Positions 1 to 20,811 of a stretch of 64,000 nt of DNA are shown one piece after another. The notes beneath the pieces are model-generated. The model ran no database searches, was not told the DNA's origin, and saw only the letters and a list, made by a program, of their open reading frames with translations. The first letter of the stretch is position 1; the number at the start of each line of letters is the position of its first letter. The DNA is from Nymphaea colorata. Lineage: Eukaryota > Streptophyta > Magnoliopsida > Nymphaeales > Nymphaeaceae. Location: assembly GCF_008831285.2 (NCBI RefSeq), contig NC_045149.1, forward strand, positions 7,526,417 to 7,590,416, read 5' to 3'. Both the position numbers and the translations under genes were made by a program.

Positions 1-752
1 CACATGCATACTATATATATATATATTATTTGTCATGTGGGTCAATGGACGCTCAACTAGTTAAGAGATCATACGTGTGGTTGAAATTTATTTTTGAAAT
101 TATATTTTTTCAAATTACTTTTATCAAATTTTTTTGTTAGAATACATCTCCACCACAAATTTTTTTCTGGTTATTAGATTAAAGTTGATTGAATTTGAAA
201 TATTGAATAGCTTATATATATATTATATATATTCTAAACGGTGACTAGTTATAATTGAATATACAAAGACATCACATCTGCTCGGCCATTCGAGCCCCAT
301 TGGGGCCCCTTTGTAACAACATGAGAGAGGGAGAGAGAGAAAGAGAAAAAAAGGAGAGAGAGAAATGACATGGGGAGAGAGGAAGGGATGGGTAGACCTT
401 GGCATCGGGCTGGTCCAGCCCGATAAGAGTTGGGTTTGAGTTGGTTTATGCTTTTGAAACTTAAGTCTGGCTCAGCTCGATTAAAATAAAAATATAATAT
501 ATTTTAATTATATATATATATATTATTAAAATAATAATAAAAATTAAAAACAAAAAAGCAAATCGGGCACCGGCTAACTTGGTTTGGCTTTTTCGATCCT
601 AAGCCCGATCGAACCAAGTACCAGGTACCCGTCAAGTACCCATGAGTACCGGTAGCATAGGCTTAAGGAGGGGTAGAGGAAGAAACATTTGACAAGTTTG
701 ATTTAGGATGAAATGGCTTAGATTTGATATTTTAATTATCATGCAATTATCT

Positions 753-784
<32 letters not shown>

Positions 785-786
785 GT

Positions 787-1500
787 CTTTATTATGATAC
801 ATTTCTTCATTATAATACTGCAACCTGCCGTTTGATGAATGTTAATAAATATCAATGAACTGACACATTAGATTGAGAGATTATTGTGGGGATGCTGACA
901 TGAGGGTATGGAGCAAAACATAGAAAGATAGTGGCCTAATAAGTAGGGACTTTAATGGATCAGATTAGAATTAAATATAGTTTTAACCATACTCATGTTT
1001 CACACATATTCATATATTTTGATTTTTATTTAGATTTAAATGCAAACAAAGAAAACTATTCGAATTCGAATCTGAAATATGATTTTTATATTAATATCTG
1101 AATCAATTGGTTTTCAAAATATAAGAGTATTAGATATATGATATTTATTTAAAATTAAATCCAATCTAAATCTGAATCTGATCAAACAATTATGAATATA
1201 CGAATCTGATCCTGAATCCCATCGGATATCATTTCATAAAACCAACTTAATCGAATATTAATATTTCTTTTTCATATCCCATTTGTTCAAAAGAGTTTGA
1301 TCGATTATTTGATTTAAATTGGATATATTGACATCACCTTTTTTCATGTGATTGATATTAAAGGTAAAAATTTGATTTATAGATATTGATGTAGATATTA
1401 AAATATCAGAAGGACATGTACTTGAATTGGTGGTACATTCCATATAAAGTGTCATTTATATGAAAAGGCACTATTTAAAAGTGCATTTCTCTTCCTTTCT
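787..1500. repeat. Diverged direct repeat, copy 1 (partner 2378-2960)
   Basis: This stretch and 2378-2960 share the same order of recognisable words: 'acatttcttcatta', 'aatgaactgacaca', 'gagagattattgtgg', a 'ttaatggat' run, then AT-rich DNA with many 'aatctgaat' words. They look like two old copies of one dispersed element in the same orientation. No coding capacity is visible. Confidence 0.55.
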
Positions 1501-1935
1501 TAAAATGATGAAAACGCTTGTAAAAAAAAAAACAGCTGTTCCTTGATATGCTTCATCAAGTACCTTAGAACACTAACAATATGTTACTATTGCCAAACTT
1601 CCCATTAAAAACTGGTATGGTCACACCTAGAGCTAAAAATTTTGATCCATGAAAGCACACACACTATATATATAACATAAATGATTAAGTGGTATTTGCA
1701 TATAAAATATATAAATAGATAGAGTAAATGAATGTGTAAATAAGTAGTTTTTTTGGATGGGATTGTGTGGGCAACTACCTATGTATGCCCACATGTGGCT
1801 TCAGTCTTAGGTGTATCTGTACCAGCGACCATATTAAATTTGCGTTCTTGATCCAGTGTCAAGTCCGCGCCCTTTGGTATATGACACCAGGCCGACAGAA
1901 GTGCCATGTCATGCAGAGAGTACGGCACGCAATGC
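1385..1935. repeat. Long-range direct repeat, partner 5466-6075
   Basis: Shared words with 5466-6075 in the same order: 'tacttgaattggtg', 'tttctctt..tttct', 'aaaatga.gaaa', 'gctaaaaatt', 'ttgatccagt.tcaagtc', 'ttggtatatgaca' and 'tgtcatgcagag'. This is a diverged duplication or two copies of one large element. The 5466-6075 copy carries an extra TIR element at 5708-5853. Confidence 0.55.
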
Positions 1936-1985
1936 CAATTAATGAACTGACAGTTTGAACCAACTCATTATGCAGCTTGAGGGTT

Positions 1986-2206
1986 GTACATGTTTCGCAT
2001 AGATAGGTGAGGGCTCCATAGGTGGGTAAAAACTTAAATTAGTGGTTTCTACATGTTTCGCATAGATAGGTGAGGGCTCCATGGATGGGTGAAAACTTAA
2101 ATTAGTGGTTTCTACATGTTTCGCATAGATAGGTGATTTCTACATGTTTCGCATAGATAGGTGAGGGCTCCATGGATGGGTGAAAACTTAAATTAGTGGT
2201 TGAAAA
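1986..2206. repeat. Tandem repeat, about 64-bp unit, 3-4 copies
   Basis: The words 'tacatgtttcgcatagatag' and 'gtgagggctccat' recur at about 1986, 2050, 2113 and 2140, with unit spacing of about 64 bp and one shortened unit. It ends in 'aaacttaaattagtggtt'. Confidence 0.85.
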
Positions 2207-2377
2207 ATTAAATTAATAGGTCGAGACAACCCCACAAGACCCGGGTTACTGTAACATGGCCAATTGAAATTTTGTTAATAATTAGTACCCTATAGACAAA
2301 AATAAAATTGGCTCCCCTCTGCCCGTTTCCTTTATTTATGGCATAATTCCTTTTAGTGGCTAAACAAAATTATTAGT

Positions 2378-2960
2378 CTTTACCATAACACATTTCTTCA
2401 TTAATATTTGGTGGCATGCAACAATGAACTGACACATAACAATGAGAGATTATTGTGGAAATCTGGAAATTAAGGTATGAAACAAAATATTGAAAGATAA
2501 GGGCTGTAGGGATGTTAATGGATTGGATTGAAATCAGATAATACTTTTAACCCACCTTTTATGATATTTACATATTCAGATTTCAACTCATGTTGGAATT
2601 CAAATAAAGAATAGTTATATCCAAATCTGAAATCTGATTTCATAATCTGAATTTGATCCGAATCCAGATCTGGATCTAGATCCATTTTTTACATTAAAAT
2701 ATGCATCCTAACCTTGAGCCAAGTCTGACCATTTTTCAAAATGTAAGAGTATTGGATACATGACATTTATTTGAAACTAAATCTGATCCAAATTTGAATC
2801 CAACCAGATATTTATGTATATGGGAACTTATTTTGAATATCATTAGATGTCATTTCTTAAAATCTAAATCCGACTTGATTTCTTAATCAATTTTTCTTTT
2901 TCATATCTGATTTTTTAAAAATAGTTGCACTTGACCTTAAAAGGCAAAAGAATGGTTCCT
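2378..2960. repeat. Diverged direct repeat, copy 2 (partner 787-1500)
   Basis: Second copy of the repeat described at 787-1500, offset by about 1.55 kb, with the same word order but many substitutions and small indels. It ends near an 'aaaaggcaaaag' stretch. Confidence 0.5.
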
Positions 2961-3720
2961 AAATGAAAGTTACTATCCACCACACTTCCACGAGTCTATT
3001 CTTCTGATGGGACGCTCAATTACATAGTTTTAGAATTTTCATTGACCTGTATTTCTTCTCTTTTTTGTTTTTTGCTTTTTTTGCTTCTTTTTTTCTCATC
3101 ATTTTGATAGGCAATTCTCTACATATTAATTGACGAATGTACTTTTCAGATTGATTGAGCTGACTCGGCATACTGTTTGCATCCCAAAATTTGTTTTTGG
3201 TTTTGAGAGTGCTTTTTAAAAAATAGTTTTCATAATAAAAAGGAGATTTGCTCATCGGTATAAAGATTGGTCAACATCGGCACTTTTACCGGGGTAACTA
3301 ATCCAAGAGCTATGTTGATTCCTAATGCATTTCATATTTACTCAAACATCTTTTTCCTGGTAAATGCAGTTTGGTGCTTGATATTAGTTTTGAAGATTGA
3401 TATCTCAAAGATTTTTGGATTAAGAAATCGTTGCAAGTGCTATTTTAAAAATTTTAGAAATCTATGTTAATAAGTCATTAATTTATACTATAACATTCAT
3501 TTAAAAGCACTATGTTTGGTTGCATATCCTCTAGCATTTTGTCAAAAAAAAATTCTAAAGAAAAAAAAAATTAAAGTGGAGTGGGTTGTAGATCATCAAA
3601 GGTTACCATTAACTAAGTTTTGGTCCTAACGAAGTCGATAAATGAAAAATCATTATTTTCAAGTCTTAAAAAATAGACATTTTGAAGAGTGAAAGAGAGA
3701 AAAAAAGAGGGAGAGAAAAT

Positions 3721-3751
<31 letters not shown>

Positions 3752-3935
3752 ATAAATAAAAACCCATATGTACATACATGAAAATTTATAAAAGAAGATT
3801 TATATATACACACTCACACTCACACTCACTCACTCATATATAAAAGTTTATAAAAGAAGACTTTAAATCAAAAGGAGGAGAGAGAGACAGGGATACATAT
3901 ATATATATATGAGAGTTTAGAAAATAGGATTTTAA

Positions 3936-3936
<1 letters not shown>

Positions 3937-3968
<32 letters not shown>
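3937..3968. repeat. (GA)n microsatellite
   Basis: About 15 GA units next to other AT-rich simple sequence. Confidence 0.9.
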
Positions 3969-3969
<1 letters not shown>

Positions 3970-4074
3970 CATGAGGTGAAAAGTTAATAATGTAATAGAG
4001 TGCTCCTTGAGATCCCTAATCGAGTAATTAAATTAAATAATCAATAGTAAACATAAGAATGTAATGAAAATGTG

Positions 4075-4078
<4 letters not shown>

Positions 4079-4134
<56 letters not shown>

Positions 4135-4152
4135 TAGATATATATATATATA
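4079..4152. repeat. (TA)n microsatellite
   Basis: A long TA run, broken once by a 'gataga' interruption near 4131. Confidence 0.9.
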
Positions 4153-5465
4153 AGGGTTTCTTCAGACTGGTCAAATCTCAACATTAAAAATTAATATGTA
4201 ACAAATGAATCTCAACCCAAGCACTCATCTTTGTCATTCATTCACATATTAATTGGAAAACAATCAACGCATGAACATTATCGTAAGCACAAGCAATGCA
4301 CACATTCAATGAGCAAAGAAGGAAATATATTTCAAGCTTAGAAATGAATATCAAATTTTATTTCACCTTGCTTATTCTCCCTATGCACTTAAACGTATCT
4401 CTTAACTCCAGGGAGGAGATTTTAGAGTTTTCTTGAATGGCCATGGGAAGATGACGAAAGGAAGCGAATGAGATATTGACTACATACTTCTCAGTGGAAC
4501 GGTTGGAAGTAACGAATCTTGTTTTTTATATGATCCCAATGAGTTGCCAAGGTATTGAGAATGTTTCCTAAGAGCTCTCCTCATGCTTCCTTGAAGAATG
4601 GAAGTGGAGGAAGAAGCTAGCACCCAAAGTTGGAAAAGAAGAAGAAGAGAAATAGAAAAAAACTCTAAATCTTAGAAGAAGAAATTCTAAATCTTCATGT
4701 GAGAAGACTCTAGAAGTCGTCCAAGGGTTAGCTTATATCAAAGAGAAAAGACTTGAGGGGTATTTGTAGAGAGTCTTGGAACCAAATCTCAAATTTTGAA
4801 TTGCTTTTTTTTAATATAACAAGGTTTTCATGCTAATTTTAATTTTTTCATCTACTTTCAATTTAGAAAAAAAAAAAAAAAAGGCTTGACCAAAACCCAG
4901 GTTCGGCTAGCTCAGTCAGGATTGGCCATGCGTGTTGTGCACCTAGTGTGACAGCACTGCAACTGTAGCGAAAGCACCAGGACGCTGTGGCCATGCACCC
5001 TATTTTAGGGTGAATTTGGGCGCAAGGTCCAAAATCATATTCAAATCGACTACTATCAAAGTGAAAAATGGATGAAATCACTAAAACCTGTTTAGATAAA
5101 TTGAGTGCAGTCTCTTAAAAACTTTTAGGGTAGTAGCATGTACTGAATCTTCTTGCTATTAGATTCAGAATCTGATATTTCTATAAAGTTGGCATCAACA
5201 CATGCAAATTTTTATTGAAACAAAAAATGAAGAGCAAGAGAATTAAACTAGTTGCATGAACAAGAGCCAAAACCCCTGTCATTTCTCGTGCCTTCAAAGT
5301 CAAAAGTTGTGTCGGTGCCAGTGATCAGATCTCCATATACTTCAACTTGCACGTAACACCACAGGCCCTACCTCCGCCTGTTGGAGTGAAGATTGTACTT
5401 GAGGAGTTGTGGTAGGTGAGATGGACGGGATAATGAGCTACATTTAAGCATCAGTAGATCTTTGA

Positions 5466-5922
5466 TTATCGAAATATCAAAGGACAAATACTTGAATTGG
5501 TGAGATATATCCATAAAAAGTGTTCATATATAAAAGGGTGCCATATAAAACTGCCTTTCTCTTTCTTTCTCAAAATGACGAAAGCCCTTGCGGAAAAAAA
5601 GTTAGGGCTAGCAGTTTCCTTGAGCTTAATTAAGCATCTCAACAATCCGTATATTTGTGACATACGATTGAGGTAGCTACTATGCTCAACAAAAAGTATT
5701 AAAAAGGTGTTTGGCAACACTAACATTTTGCCCATGCCCCAAAAAACTGGGTAAATTCATAGGATATTGTAACAAGTGTTTCATGAATTGTTCCAGTTTT
5801 TGGGGCAGATTCAATACAGTAACAATATGTTAGTATTGCCACACTGCCTCTAGAAGACTATTACAACCATATGCGAAGCTAAAAATTGTTGACTCATTAG
5901 AAATAACTGAGAAATTTTAGAT

Positions 5923-5968
<46 letters not shown>

Positions 5969-6075
5969 TGTGTGTGTTATTGATCCAGTATCAAGTCTGC
6001 AAAGCCCCTTGGTATATGACAGATGGACTATATAAATGATGTGTCATGCAGAGGGGGTTTGGTAGACCGACTGAT
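5466..6075. repeat. Long-range direct repeat, partner 1385-1935
   Basis: Second copy of the repeat described at 1385-1935. It is interrupted by a 146-bp TIR element (5708-5853) and by a (TA)n run at 5924-5965. Confidence 0.55.
5708..5853. mobile_element. Small TIR element (MITE-like), 146 bp
   Basis: The left end reads 'gtgtttggcaacactaacat'. The reverse complement of the right end reads 'gtgtggcaatactaacatat', so the two ends form an imperfect terminal inverted repeat of about 20 bp. There is no coding capacity. A related sequence lies near 9190-9310. Confidence 0.55.
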
Positions 6076-6788
6076 CGAGACCTGGCTAGAGAATGGTAAG
6101 TCAGGTAACTACGGGAACTTGTTTTTTCATGTTCATGAGTATTCATGCAATTTTGTTCTCTCAAACACGTGTGATATTATCACATACACTATTTTAGTGT
6201 AAAAATGACCAAAATGCCCTCAATCCCCGAGGAAAAGCCCTCCTTGGAGGGGAGGGGGGACAAAAAAAGGAAACATGAAACAAACAAAACCTAGAAAACG
6301 CATGTCCAAGAACAAAATCTCCAACTTCTTTTCTAAGAACAGGTAAAAGGGCTTTGATATTGTGACGAGATCCATCTTTTGTTGTAAATAGTTAATTCTT
6401 TTATCAATAAGATTGTAGAGGAGGGACGGAGTTAGGAATTTTTTATAAGCACGACGACTCTATAAATTCCAAAATTTTTGCAGATCAAAGGGTTTTGGGG
6501 TGTGCTCTCCATAATAAATATGATTTCGTTTAAAGAGTGAAGTTGATGGGTCTCATTAGTCATTAGCCAGTCAGAGCAGCTTTGAGTAGTTTACGCTCAT
6601 TTATTCAATCCAGCCACATCCAAAACCCAACAAAAAAATGTATTATCTAATAATTAACATGATGACCAAAATACCACTATTTAAGTTTTTATAATAAAAA
6701 AAACTGTAAAATTGTTTAAAAAATCTAAAATATATTATTTTATAACTAATTTCGAAAATACTCCAACTGCATACTTTTCTTCAGCCTC

Positions 6789-6797
6789 CATATAAAG
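6789..6797 (+). promoter_or_regulatory. TATA box of the VTE4 gene
   Basis: 'catataaag' lies 77-85 bp upstream of the VTE4 start codon, a usual distance for a plant TATA box plus a short leader. The DNA turns from very AT-rich to GC-rich just downstream. Confidence 0.6.
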
Positions 6798-6873
6798 TGG
6801 GCAGCTGGGGTGCCGTCTCCAACCATCCTCGCCATCTTATCTCAAGAAGCTTTGTTTCTTCATAGCCGTCTCA

Positions 6874-14735
<7,862 letters not shown>

Positions 14736-15274
14736 GCAACTTATGAACGAATCTCAAACTTTTATGGTCTTTGTAATCAGATGACAAATATCAACATGCA
14801 AGAGCATTTCTAGGACATGTGAGCGGTTTAACATAATTATCTGAATTAGGTAACAGGAAAAATGGTAATTCCAGAAAAAATTTTGTATATGGCTCTTTTC
14901 TGTGAATGTGTGTGATTCAATTAGACATGAACTTATTTCATTTCGAGGATTTGGGAAGATCGATTTGAGGAACAGTACAAACTTAAAACAAGGAATTGAT
15001 CTCATAAACACTACAATTGCAGCATGCCGAAATTACATAGTCCATGGAAGGTGATGAACCTGGTTGGTTCCAAACAGAACTTGACTGCGTTATTTAAAGA
15101 AGAAGAAAGAAAGAAAGAAAATGGAACAGAAATGGATCAACACTGCACTAAGCTCAAAAGTAGTAGTACTCAGTACCAAGCTCGGCCAAGTCAATATCTT
15201 GATGGCGTGAGACAACCTAGACTCAGCTGAATGAACCATACACTTTTACGCATAATAGTAACAGAAAACATCTC

Positions 15275-15655
15275 GGAGTTTTAATTGGCAAGGTTTTTTT
15301 CTACGTCCAGCTTGAAAAAAACATAAAAAATAAGGAAAATATGGTAAATTTTTTAAAAATTTTAAAAAGTAAAATGGGAGGAAAATAAAATAAGTGAGAA
15401 ACTAATAACACAAACATAAGGTAAGTAGATTTGCAAGAAATAAAAATAATAATAATAATAATAAACTGAAAAAAATGAAAAAAAAAGTGAAAAAAAAGCC
15501 AAAAAACATGTTAAAAACGGGTTAAAAGCGAGTTTTTGTTTAACGCTTTTTTCAAAGAAATGCTTTTTTTTTTAGTTTTAAACGGCCATTTAATCTGTCA
15601 TGTTTTTTTCGAATTTTTTTTAGAAAAAAACGTATTTTCTATGACTATGCTTTTA
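15275..15655. mobile_element. 'accatagtcac'-family copy, inverted relative to 10421-10800
   Basis: In reverse complement it shows the same series of words as 10421-10800: 'tttctatgactatgc' at the right edge, 'ttttaaacggccatttaa', repeated 'aaaacg', 'gtgagaaactaataacac', and 'ctcggagttt' at the left edge. One terminus is degraded. Confidence 0.6.
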
Positions 15656-16438
15656 CGTAATCAACCATTTAGTCATTTGACGTTTGCGAGCTGACAATCA
15701 TAAATTATATCTTCACTACTATTTTGTAGACTTATCGTGTATATATTATGTTAATGCATGATGAAACGCGCAAACAATTTATCTTATACAAACACTATGT
15801 TAGATGTATTATTATTATGGATAGCAGAAAATTATCCAGTCATAAATTACAAACAGAATGATTACCATTTTGTTTTAGGAAACCGATTAGAAAACCACGA
15901 TTCTCCCGAGGCCACGAGAATCCAGAACCGAGTTCAGAGATTGCCAACCAGAGAGAAGACACTTAGCCCCCCAATCATGGTCCCAAAATGCTGGATTCGC
16001 AGCAGCCTGCAACACTCTGTACATTAAGCTCCAGAAAACTTGTCCCATGGCCATGGACCATAGGACATGGGAAAGACATGTTCGGCTTAGATTCACGTGC
16101 ACGGTTGCCGGCTTCCGGAGGGGAGCTACAGCAAAGCGACATCCATGGGAAAGAAAAATCAACAGAGATATGATTGTTACGAATTAAGCAGATCTGATCT
16201 TGGGTATATTTTTATTATCCTCATTCAAACGATTTACATTCATACAAAACCAAGTTCAAACTGTAGAACGGGGAAGCACGAGTAAAATAAGGCAAGAAGA
16301 AACTTACATCCGTCGGGCCGACCTATTCACTCTATGGTAACGATCTCAAATCATACATTAATTTTTTAATTAATAAAAATTTTTAAAAATAAAAAATAGA
16401 GAAAAATTTTAAAAACAAAAAGAAGTTTCAAAAAAATG

Positions 16439-16440
<2 letters not shown>

Positions 16441-16499
<59 letters not shown>
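16441..16499. repeat. (TA)n microsatellite
   Basis: About 29 TA units. Confidence 0.9.
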
Positions 16500-16500
<1 letters not shown>

Positions 16501-16915
16501 CTCATACAGCCATAGTATATTAACAAAATATTAAAAATGAGATTCATAAATAGCATAATAAGAGTCTATCACAACTTTAACGTCCAAACTTTAAAGTGCT
16601 TTAGATTATATCATCTCCATGGGACCATGAGTAAACCTTCTTCCAGCAAATTCTCCCCTAAATCAATGATTTATCAAATAAATGGGCAATTTTTGTAAAA
16701 AAAAAAAAAAAGAAAGTAGTAAAATTTTCCCTTCTTTCAATTTGTAGACATGTTTTGACAAAAAAAAACAAGAGGTCTTTTTATAAAAACATACAAAAAT
16801 TCATTTTATCCCTATATCGTACAATATAGAGGTGTATCAATCGTATTATAAGATACAACTCCCATATCACATACAACTCATACACTTACGTGTATCATGT
16901 ATCATAGGTGATATA

Positions 16916-16982
16916 AGTTTTTCATGTATCGTGCAATAACACTAAGAAAGTTTTTCATGTATCGTGCAATAACACTAAGAAG
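16916..16982. repeat. 33-bp tandem duplication
   Basis: The unit 'tttttcatgtatcgtgcaat..aacactaagaa' occurs twice, head to tail and nearly identical, suggesting a recent event. Confidence 0.85.
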
Positions 16983-18085
16983 GCACAATGCAAGGCCAGA
17001 TATGGATGACATCGAATGATTTGACAAGATCAAAAGATACAGAAGATATTCTTATATTCGTTTTTTCCTTTTTCTTTAATCAACCTCTTTAACTCTACCA
17101 GTACTAATCATTCATATTAGTTATATCAGAGATATCAAATTCTTTTTCCAAATGTGTCTACGATGGTAAACCTAAGCAAGCAGAGAACAAGTGCAAAACT
17201 TGGCAACAATTATCAAAAGCTTCAGTTATTACCAAGGCGTGATGTGCGGTCTAAACTAAACTACCCTTGGGAAAAGGTGTTTCCAACTTGCACAGCATAT
17301 TATGTGGATTTAATGTCATGAATATATAAATATCATTCTCAAATTATTTTTATCAACGAGGCTTCCCCCATGCATTTAGTCGGAAAATTTGCTCCTCAAA
17401 AGTCCCTGGAATTCAAACATTGGAAAAAAAGGGACAAAAATCAATAAAGAAACTTATGATTGTTTTCAACTAGTTTCTTAAAAACCATTGATAACAGTCG
17501 ATAAAAATAACTACCAAAATATTGAAAAAAAAATAAAAATATGTTAAAATACGTTTTGAAAATTCTCGTGAAAATTACAGTGATATTTTATCTTGGTGGC
17601 ATCCCAAAAGTATCCTGGTAAATTCCTTTTATTTCTTTCACTTTGTTTTGTCATTTTTATCTCAATATTGTGAAAAACATTATCGAAGTTCATGACCATG
17701 TGCCGAACCTTTCTACAGTATTCTGACGGCTGATTTGACCGTAAGAAAATCAAGAAGCTTCTTAAGCTAATCATCATGGTCTTTACAATGTTGCTAAGTC
17801 TTTGGGTTTGCTTTGAAGATTTCTCAGAAAAAATTGAATATCTTCTCATTTTGGTTAGCTCACTAAAAGGCTCAAACGAGTGGAACCATCACTTTTCCTT
17901 GCTCGTGTAATCAAGATCCAAGAAGCAAGAAATATCGACAACAAGGACTCATTGAGATGACAAGCCTGACCTCGATCACATGAAGCATATGAAGAAACAT
18001 CATTTGCCTGGAACAATAGAAAACCATAGTCTTTCCCCTTGGGTGAGAATCAGACAACTTTGCAGCCTGGAGAGGAAAAGCAGTC

Positions 18086-19123
18086 TCACAAGATATGTGG
18101 TACCTGGGAATCCAGTCTCAACTGCAGCTCCTTCACCCTAGAGCAGAGCTCCATTTTTTGTTCCTTGTAGCTCTGCAAAATGCAATCTTTCTCCTTCATG
18201 ACTTCCTTCAATTCTTCTGCTTCTTTCTTAAACATTATAGCTCTCTTCCTGTCAGCCTCCCTCTGCCCCTCTATCATAAGCATGCCAACACCATGCCAGC
18301 CTCCCACCTCCATCTCCCCAACCACACCATTAACATAACCATTCTTCTGCACCTCTCCATTTCCAGACGCAACTTGACCATCAGGTAACCTAGAATAACC
18401 TGATGCACAGAAGTCTGCTATAACCTTTCTCAACCGCTGAATCTCCCTTTCTGCTGCGAACAGGGCTCTGTTAGCAGCATCAAGCTGCGACTGCAGGTCA
18501 ACGTCATGTATTATGTGCTCATTCACCAACTTCTGTTGCTCTGTTATCTGGCCTTGCATTTCAAGTATCATTTCATCCCTCTTCTTCAGCTGCTGCCTCA
18601 GCTTGTAGACAACTTCACGCTTGCTTAATAGGTCTGACCCAGATTCTGATGCGCAAGGAGAATCAGAGCCATTGGACTGGTGGAATGACCTTCTTGGGTT
18701 CTCAAGGCGCTCAGGAGAGACTGGCCAGATTGCAGCCGTCAGCCTTTCTGAATCAGAGGTCTCTGCTGGCAAATTTGTGACAACTGTTAGCTGCCCATGT
18801 AATGGATCATTTTCTCTTAGAAATGCCCCTGAAGAAGCATTCTTCCTCTCCATACAACCATCAGGTGCATCTGCATGACCACAGATTCAAAACTCAAATC
18901 CTGCAACCCCAAGCTCATAAAATCTTCGCTAGCTTTACAGTCTTCAGTTCAAAATTTTATAACTATTCAAGTTGGCACACATGTATGATTGGTAAATTTA
19001 CAGGAATAACGACATGTACTTTGGGTTTAAGAAAGTCAGGCCATACCATTACAGGCAGAGGCTATTTCCCAATTTCCAGAGACTACATTTAAGTCACTTG
19101 TTTTAACATTCCAACTGTGTGCA

Positions 19124-19164
<41 letters not shown>

Positions 19165-19905
19165 TGCGTGCACAAATATGCTCCTGTGCATGAAAGAAAA
19201 ATATGTAAACGTGTTAAAGAAACACATGTAATTGGATTCAAGGTTAAGTTTATATAACATCAAATGCCAGCAGCTGCACAGCTGCATCCAAATTATCTTG
19301 GATGCAATGCCTTGGTTTGTCACATCCATGTGATAGAGCATAAATGGAAGTAGACATTAGAAAGACCCACCTATGTCAACATTTCACAGTCGTGATAACT
19401 ACTTTAACCTAGTAAAAACTCCATTGCTGCTACGCTGTCAACTGTAAACCTACCAAAAAACAAAAATCATATCCTTATGAACATCCACTGTCCATCTCAT
19501 GCTTCAAACTTGCAGCTGGCAACTCAGTCAGGTAAACATTTTTTCTCATGTATCAACCGAAAACTCACTAGTCTAGCATCTTTTATTTTTGCACTTCATC
19601 CATTATTCCATTGTTTCCCATCTGTCAACAATCAACATTGTCATGCAGTTTTCCTTCAATTACTCGTCCACTTTCACCTCAGTTTGATTAACTGATGGGA
19701 CGTGGCCAAGAACGACATGTGCTATTAACCTTACCCTAGTCAAACTGTTATTTCCCATTTACGACCAATGAAAAAAAGGGTTGCTCCCTATGCAACCTAT
19801 AAAATTACAAATTGATATGCATACTTCCCCGTTATGCCATGTACATCGTACTAGTTTCTTTTCTTTCAAACCTCTAACTATGTCACACAAACCGAAACAA
19901 CAAAA

Positions 19906-19961
<56 letters not shown>

Positions 19962-20811
19962 TTCAACATAGCGTGTTTATTTGACGGATAAAATACTTAT
20001 GCATCCCCATGAGAACAAATATCATTCTGTCTCCCAATGCACAGGTCACGTGGATGGCAATTACTATAACCAGATGGATAGTTTGGCACATCACTGATGC
20101 AATTTAGTTGTAGTTGTTCATTAGCTGCATTTATCATAACGAGGAGTCCACATTCAAAATGTTAACATGCATGTAGACAGTAGAAACACTAGCCACTAGT
20201 TCATTATTCTCTTCCTTCTTACCGTACCTGGAAGCAAAGCACTGGTTGAATACCTTTATAATGATTTAAAGAATTTGTGTTTATCATCCACAAAGATGTT
20301 AGAACAACAGCAGATAAATATCAAGAAACAGTTCAATATGAATCCTGTTTCTGGTTTGGCTCAAATATTATCATTCACAAAATCCATGAACTATCACAGG
20401 ACTTGTTCAAAATTCAACAGAATGATTATGTACGCAGTCAAACCTGAGGGGCAATGTTGGGATCCACTTTCATCATGTGTGAAGCAGTAACCATTGGAAT
20501 GAAATGGACAAGCTCCAGGTCTCCTTTTGTTACTGATGTGCCTGTGTTCTAGATGTGAGAGAACATCAATAATTAGCACAGCAGGACAACTGGAACAAAG
20601 AAAAGGTAACTAAGGCCAAATCAAGCAGACCATTCATCGTGGTAGCATTAGCTGTTTGTCTATCAAGAAAAAGGTTTTTCAGTTTGCAGCCAAGCCTAAT
20701 AGATAAGGTGCTCAATAAAGCACCACCCGCAATAAGGATCCAATTCGGGCCTCCATACAGATTAGCAGATTTCTGAGCTCTTGAAAACTTGCAATCTGGC
20801 TTCGGATTCAT
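18086..20811 (-). CDS. Membrane-anchored coiled-coil protein, function unknown
   Basis: Three coding exons on the minus strand are 20811-20631, 20548-20444 and 18870-18086, giving 356 residues with frame kept across two GT..AG introns. Residues about 17-45 ('SANLYGGPNWILIAGGALLS' and following) form one hydrophobic, probably membrane-spanning segment near the N-terminus. Residues 62-95 are Cys/His-rich ('CPFHSNGYCFTHD'). Residues 155-176 are Ser-rich ('SDSPCASESGSD'). Two charged heptad-like coiled coils lie at about 177-250 and 297-351, ending 'ELQLRLDSQ'. I remember plant-wide proteins of this layout annotated only as coiled-coil proteins. An anchor plus long coiled coil suggests a tether or scaffold at a membrane, which is inference. 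Start choice: ATG at 20811 is the first suitable ATG after the predicted acceptor. If exon 1 were missed, the downstream ATG at 18853 would give 255 residues. The upstream noncoding exon is at 21921-22040. Confidence 0.8.
19126..19163. repeat. (CT)n-(CA)n compound microsatellite
   Basis: It lies in the long intron of the minus-strand coiled-coil gene. Confidence 0.85.
19909..19953. repeat. (TA)n microsatellite
   Basis: About 22 TA units in an intron of the minus-strand coiled-coil gene, followed by a short CA run. Confidence 0.9.

Larger units (their letters stand above)
1..6788. other. Intergenic block with diverged duplications, no gene recognised
   Basis: No reading frame here looks like a plant protein; the open frames are short and AT-rich. 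The block contains AT-rich dispersed repeats, a GC-richer patch at about 395-665 full of 'gcccgat'-type words (related to patches at 8725-8955 and 25950-26300), a short tandem array at 1986-2206, a small TIR element at 5708-5853, (TA)n and (GA)n runs, and long diverged direct repeats (787-1500 against 2378-2960, and 1385-1935 against 5466-6075). Confidence 0.6.
14736..18085. other. Intergenic block between VTE4 and the coiled-coil gene
   Basis: No gene recognised. It holds the 3' flank of VTE4, an inverted 'accatagtcac'-family copy (about 15275-15655), a slightly GC-richer patch at 15890-16165 with no protein I recognise, a (TA)n run at 16441-16499, and a 33-bp tandem duplication at about 16916-16982 ('tttttcatgtatcgtgcaat' twice). 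Both flanking genes end in this block (convergent). Confidence 0.55.

Noticed and set aside
15887-16162. 91-residue minus-strand frame ('MAMGQVFWSLMYRVL..')
   Set aside because: No recognisable motif, no splice partners, and competing frames of similar length on the other strand; left as intergenic.
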